Source: Nitratireductor thuwali (lineage in GTDB: Bacteria > Pseudomonadota > Alphaproteobacteria > Rhizobiales > Rhizobiaceae). Taken from it: a stretch of DNA of 64,000 nucleotides. Both the position numbers and the translations under genes were made by a program. Each line of letters starts with the position of its first letter. The stretch's first letter is position 1. The stretch spans positions 4,090,001 to 4,154,000 of the forward strand of contig NZ_CP030941.1 of assembly GCF_036621415.1 (NCBI RefSeq). The letters are read 5' to 3'. Under the pieces are notes generated by a model. That model did no database searches, had not been told where the DNA came from, and saw nothing but the letters and a program-made list of their open reading frames with translations. Shown piece by piece: positions 62,582 through 64,000 of this stretch.

Positions 62582-64000
62582 ATGCGCCCTTCCCTGCTTG
62601 ATCCCCTGTTTGCACCGGCGACCACGCTCGGCGGCATCGGCGAGAAGGTTGCGGCGTTGCTCGGAAACGTCGCCCCGGCGGACACGACGTCGCGGCCTCT
62701 GCGGGTCGGCGACCTCCTGTTCATCCTGCCCCACGGCCTCATCGACAGGACAAACCGGCCGGGCATCGCCCTTGCGCCGGAAGGCGCCACCGTCACCTTG
62801 TCCGTGACCGTCGACCGTCACCAGCCGCCCCCGCGCGGCAAATCGAACCTGCCCTACCGCGTATTCGCCTTCGACGATACCGGCGAGATCGCGCTGACAT
62901 TCTTCCACGCCAAGGGACCGTGGCTGGAGCGGCAGATGCCCGTTGGCGCGCGGATACTGGTTTCCGGCCGTATGGAGTGGTTCAATGGACGTCCCTCCAT
63001 GGTCCACCCGGACCACATCGTGCCCGCCGACGAGGCCGACAACCTGCCGCTGGTGGAGCCGGTCTACCCGCTGACGGCGGGACTCTCCGGCAAGGTCTTG
63101 CGCCGGTCCATAGGTCAGGCGCTGGAGCGCCTGCCGGAGCTGCCGGAATGGCTCGATGCCAGCGTTCAGTCAAAGCTTTCGCTCCCCAGCTTCGGCGATG
63201 CGCTGAGGACGCTCCATGCGCCCGCTTCCATCGACGACATCTCGCCGGAGAACGCGCCGTGGCGTCGTCTGGCCTATGACGAACTCCTGGCCGGACAGCT
63301 TTCGCTGGCCCTGGTGCGCCTGCGCACCAAGCGCCTGGCCGGACGGCCGCTTGCCGGCGACGGCCGCCTGGTTGCCGCCCTTCTCAAGGCCCTGCCCTAT
63401 TCCCTCACCTCCTCGCAGGAGGCGGCGGTCGCCGAGATCCAGCTCGATCTGGCCAGGCCGGAGCGCATGCTGCGCCTGCTGCAGGGCGATGTCGGCGCGG
63501 GCAAGACCGTGGTGGCCCTTTTGGCCATGGCCAATGCGACGGAGGCCGGCGGACAGTCGGCCCTGATGGCGCCGACGGAGATCCTGGCTCGCCAGCATCA
63601 CGCCACCATAAGCGGCCTGGCCGAAAAGGTGGGGATGCGCACGGTGCTTCTGACAGGGCGGGAGAAAGGCCGGGAGCGGCAGGCGGCGCTCGACCTGATT
63701 GCGCGCGGTGAGGCCGACATTGTCGTCGGCACGCACGCGCTTTTCCAGGAGAGTGTGGCATTCCACAATCTGGTGCTCGCCGTCATCGACGAGCAACACC
63801 GCTTCGGCGTTCATCAGCGCCTTGCCATGACGGCCAAGGGCGACGCGCCGGACATGCTGGTCATGACGGCAACGCCGATCCCCCGCACGCTGGTGCTGAC
63901 GGCCTTCGGCGACATGGACGTCTCGCGCCTGACCGAGAAGCCGGCCGGCCGGCGCCCCATCAAGACGGTGACGATGCCGGTCGAGCGCACCGCCGAGCTG
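62582..64000 (+). CDS. recG: ATP-dependent DNA helicase RecG (3' end beyond window)
   Basis: The first 473 codons of RecG, which remodels stalled replication forks. MRPSLLDPLFAPATTLGGIG starts at an ATG at 62582. The wedge domain (FAFDDTGEIALTFFHAKGPW, then GRMEWFNGRPSMVHPDHI) is followed by the helicase: LLQGDVGAGKTVVALLAMA (Walker A), GTHALFQE and VIDEQHRFGVHQR (DExH). The reading frame is open at base 64000. Divergent from sdhE-mfd. Confidence 0.95.
   Translation, partial: MRPSLLDPLFAPATTLGGIGEKVAALLGNVAPADTTSRPLRVGDLLFILPHGLIDRTNRPGIALAPEGATVTLSVTVDRHQPPPRGKSNLPYRVFAFDDTGEIALTFFHAKGPWLERQMPVGARILVSGRMEWFNGRPSMVHPDHIVPADEADNLPLVEPVYPLTAGLSGKVLRRSIGQALERLPELPEWLDASVQSKLSLPSFGDALRTLHAPASIDDISPENAPWRRLAYDELLAGQLSLALVRLRTKRLAGRPLAGDGRLVAALLKALPYSLTSSQEAAVAEIQLDLARPERMLRLLQGDVGAGKTVVALLAMANATEAGGQSALMAPTEILARQHHATISGLAEKVGMRTVLLTGREKGRERQAALDLIARGEADIVVGTHALFQESVAFHNLVLAVIDEQHRFGVHQRLAMTAKGDAPDMLVMTATPIPRTLVLTAFGDMDVSRLTEKPAGRRPIKTVTMPVERTAEL

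Overview
The window is high-GC DNA from an alphaproteobacterium, most likely a member of the Hyphomicrobiales (rhizobial/Phyllobacteriaceae-like). The evidence is the chromosomal gene set: phosphatidylcholine synthase, an IalB-type secreted protein, HspQ, SdhE next to Mfd, and Hsp20 genes behind a ROSE-type RNA thermometer. No species is claimed.

Bases 1 to about 34,150 are a temperate siphovirus-type prophage whose left end lies outside the window. Its right end carries a tyrosine integrase (32945-34099, +) and a ribbon-helix-helix regulator (32490-32948, +), about 80 bp before an intact tRNA-Ser(TGA). Nearly everything else reads leftward in one long series of overlapping ATGA/TGATG-coupled genes. 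The order is an excisionase-like protein, small early genes, SSB, a replication protein, a zinc-ribbon/Toprim primase, HNH nuclease, P27-type small terminase, large terminase, HK97 portal, prohead protease, major capsid protein, head-tail connectors, tail tube, tail chaperones, tape measure, tail tip, tail fibres and an N-acetylmuramidase endolysin cut by the window edge. Small genes on the opposite strand (572-1085, 12868-13356, 24910-25911, 26412-26908) look like morons, cargo expressed from the lysogen.

The prophage carries visible damage. A 2,490-bp IS21-family element (istA/istB, 7-bp target duplication) sits in the prohead protease gene. The tail-fibre gene is split by a one-base shift at a C5 tract. 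A replication gene contains a 7-bp tandem repeat whose copy number would change the reading frame.

Right of the tRNA (34.4-39.9 kb) is the most unusual region: a six-gene leftward stress operon. From its promoter it encodes Hsp20 (behind an RpoH-like promoter and a ROSE-like thermometer that hides the Shine-Dalgarno sequence), a second Hsp20, an NDUFS4-like complex I accessory domain fused to another domain, a paralogue of RNA polymerase omega, an SPW-repeat membrane protein and an FtsH-type AAA protease. Three of its intergenic gaps hold strong GC-rich hairpins. The set suggests a heat-inducible island linking proteostasis, transcription and respiration.

From 40.1 kb onward the genes are ordinary chromosome. 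They include an EamA exporter with a divergent Lrp/AsnC regulator, speD-speE for spermidine synthesis, a glutathione transferase, and a BMP-type nucleoside-like ABC importer (ATPase, two permeases, binding protein). Next come quinone oxidoreductase and pcs, a UbiH-type hydroxylase, an AEC carrier, hspQ, a structured intergenic repeat, ialB, an oligopeptide-type binding protein, a DsbA-like protein, sdhE-mfd, and the start of recG running off the right end.
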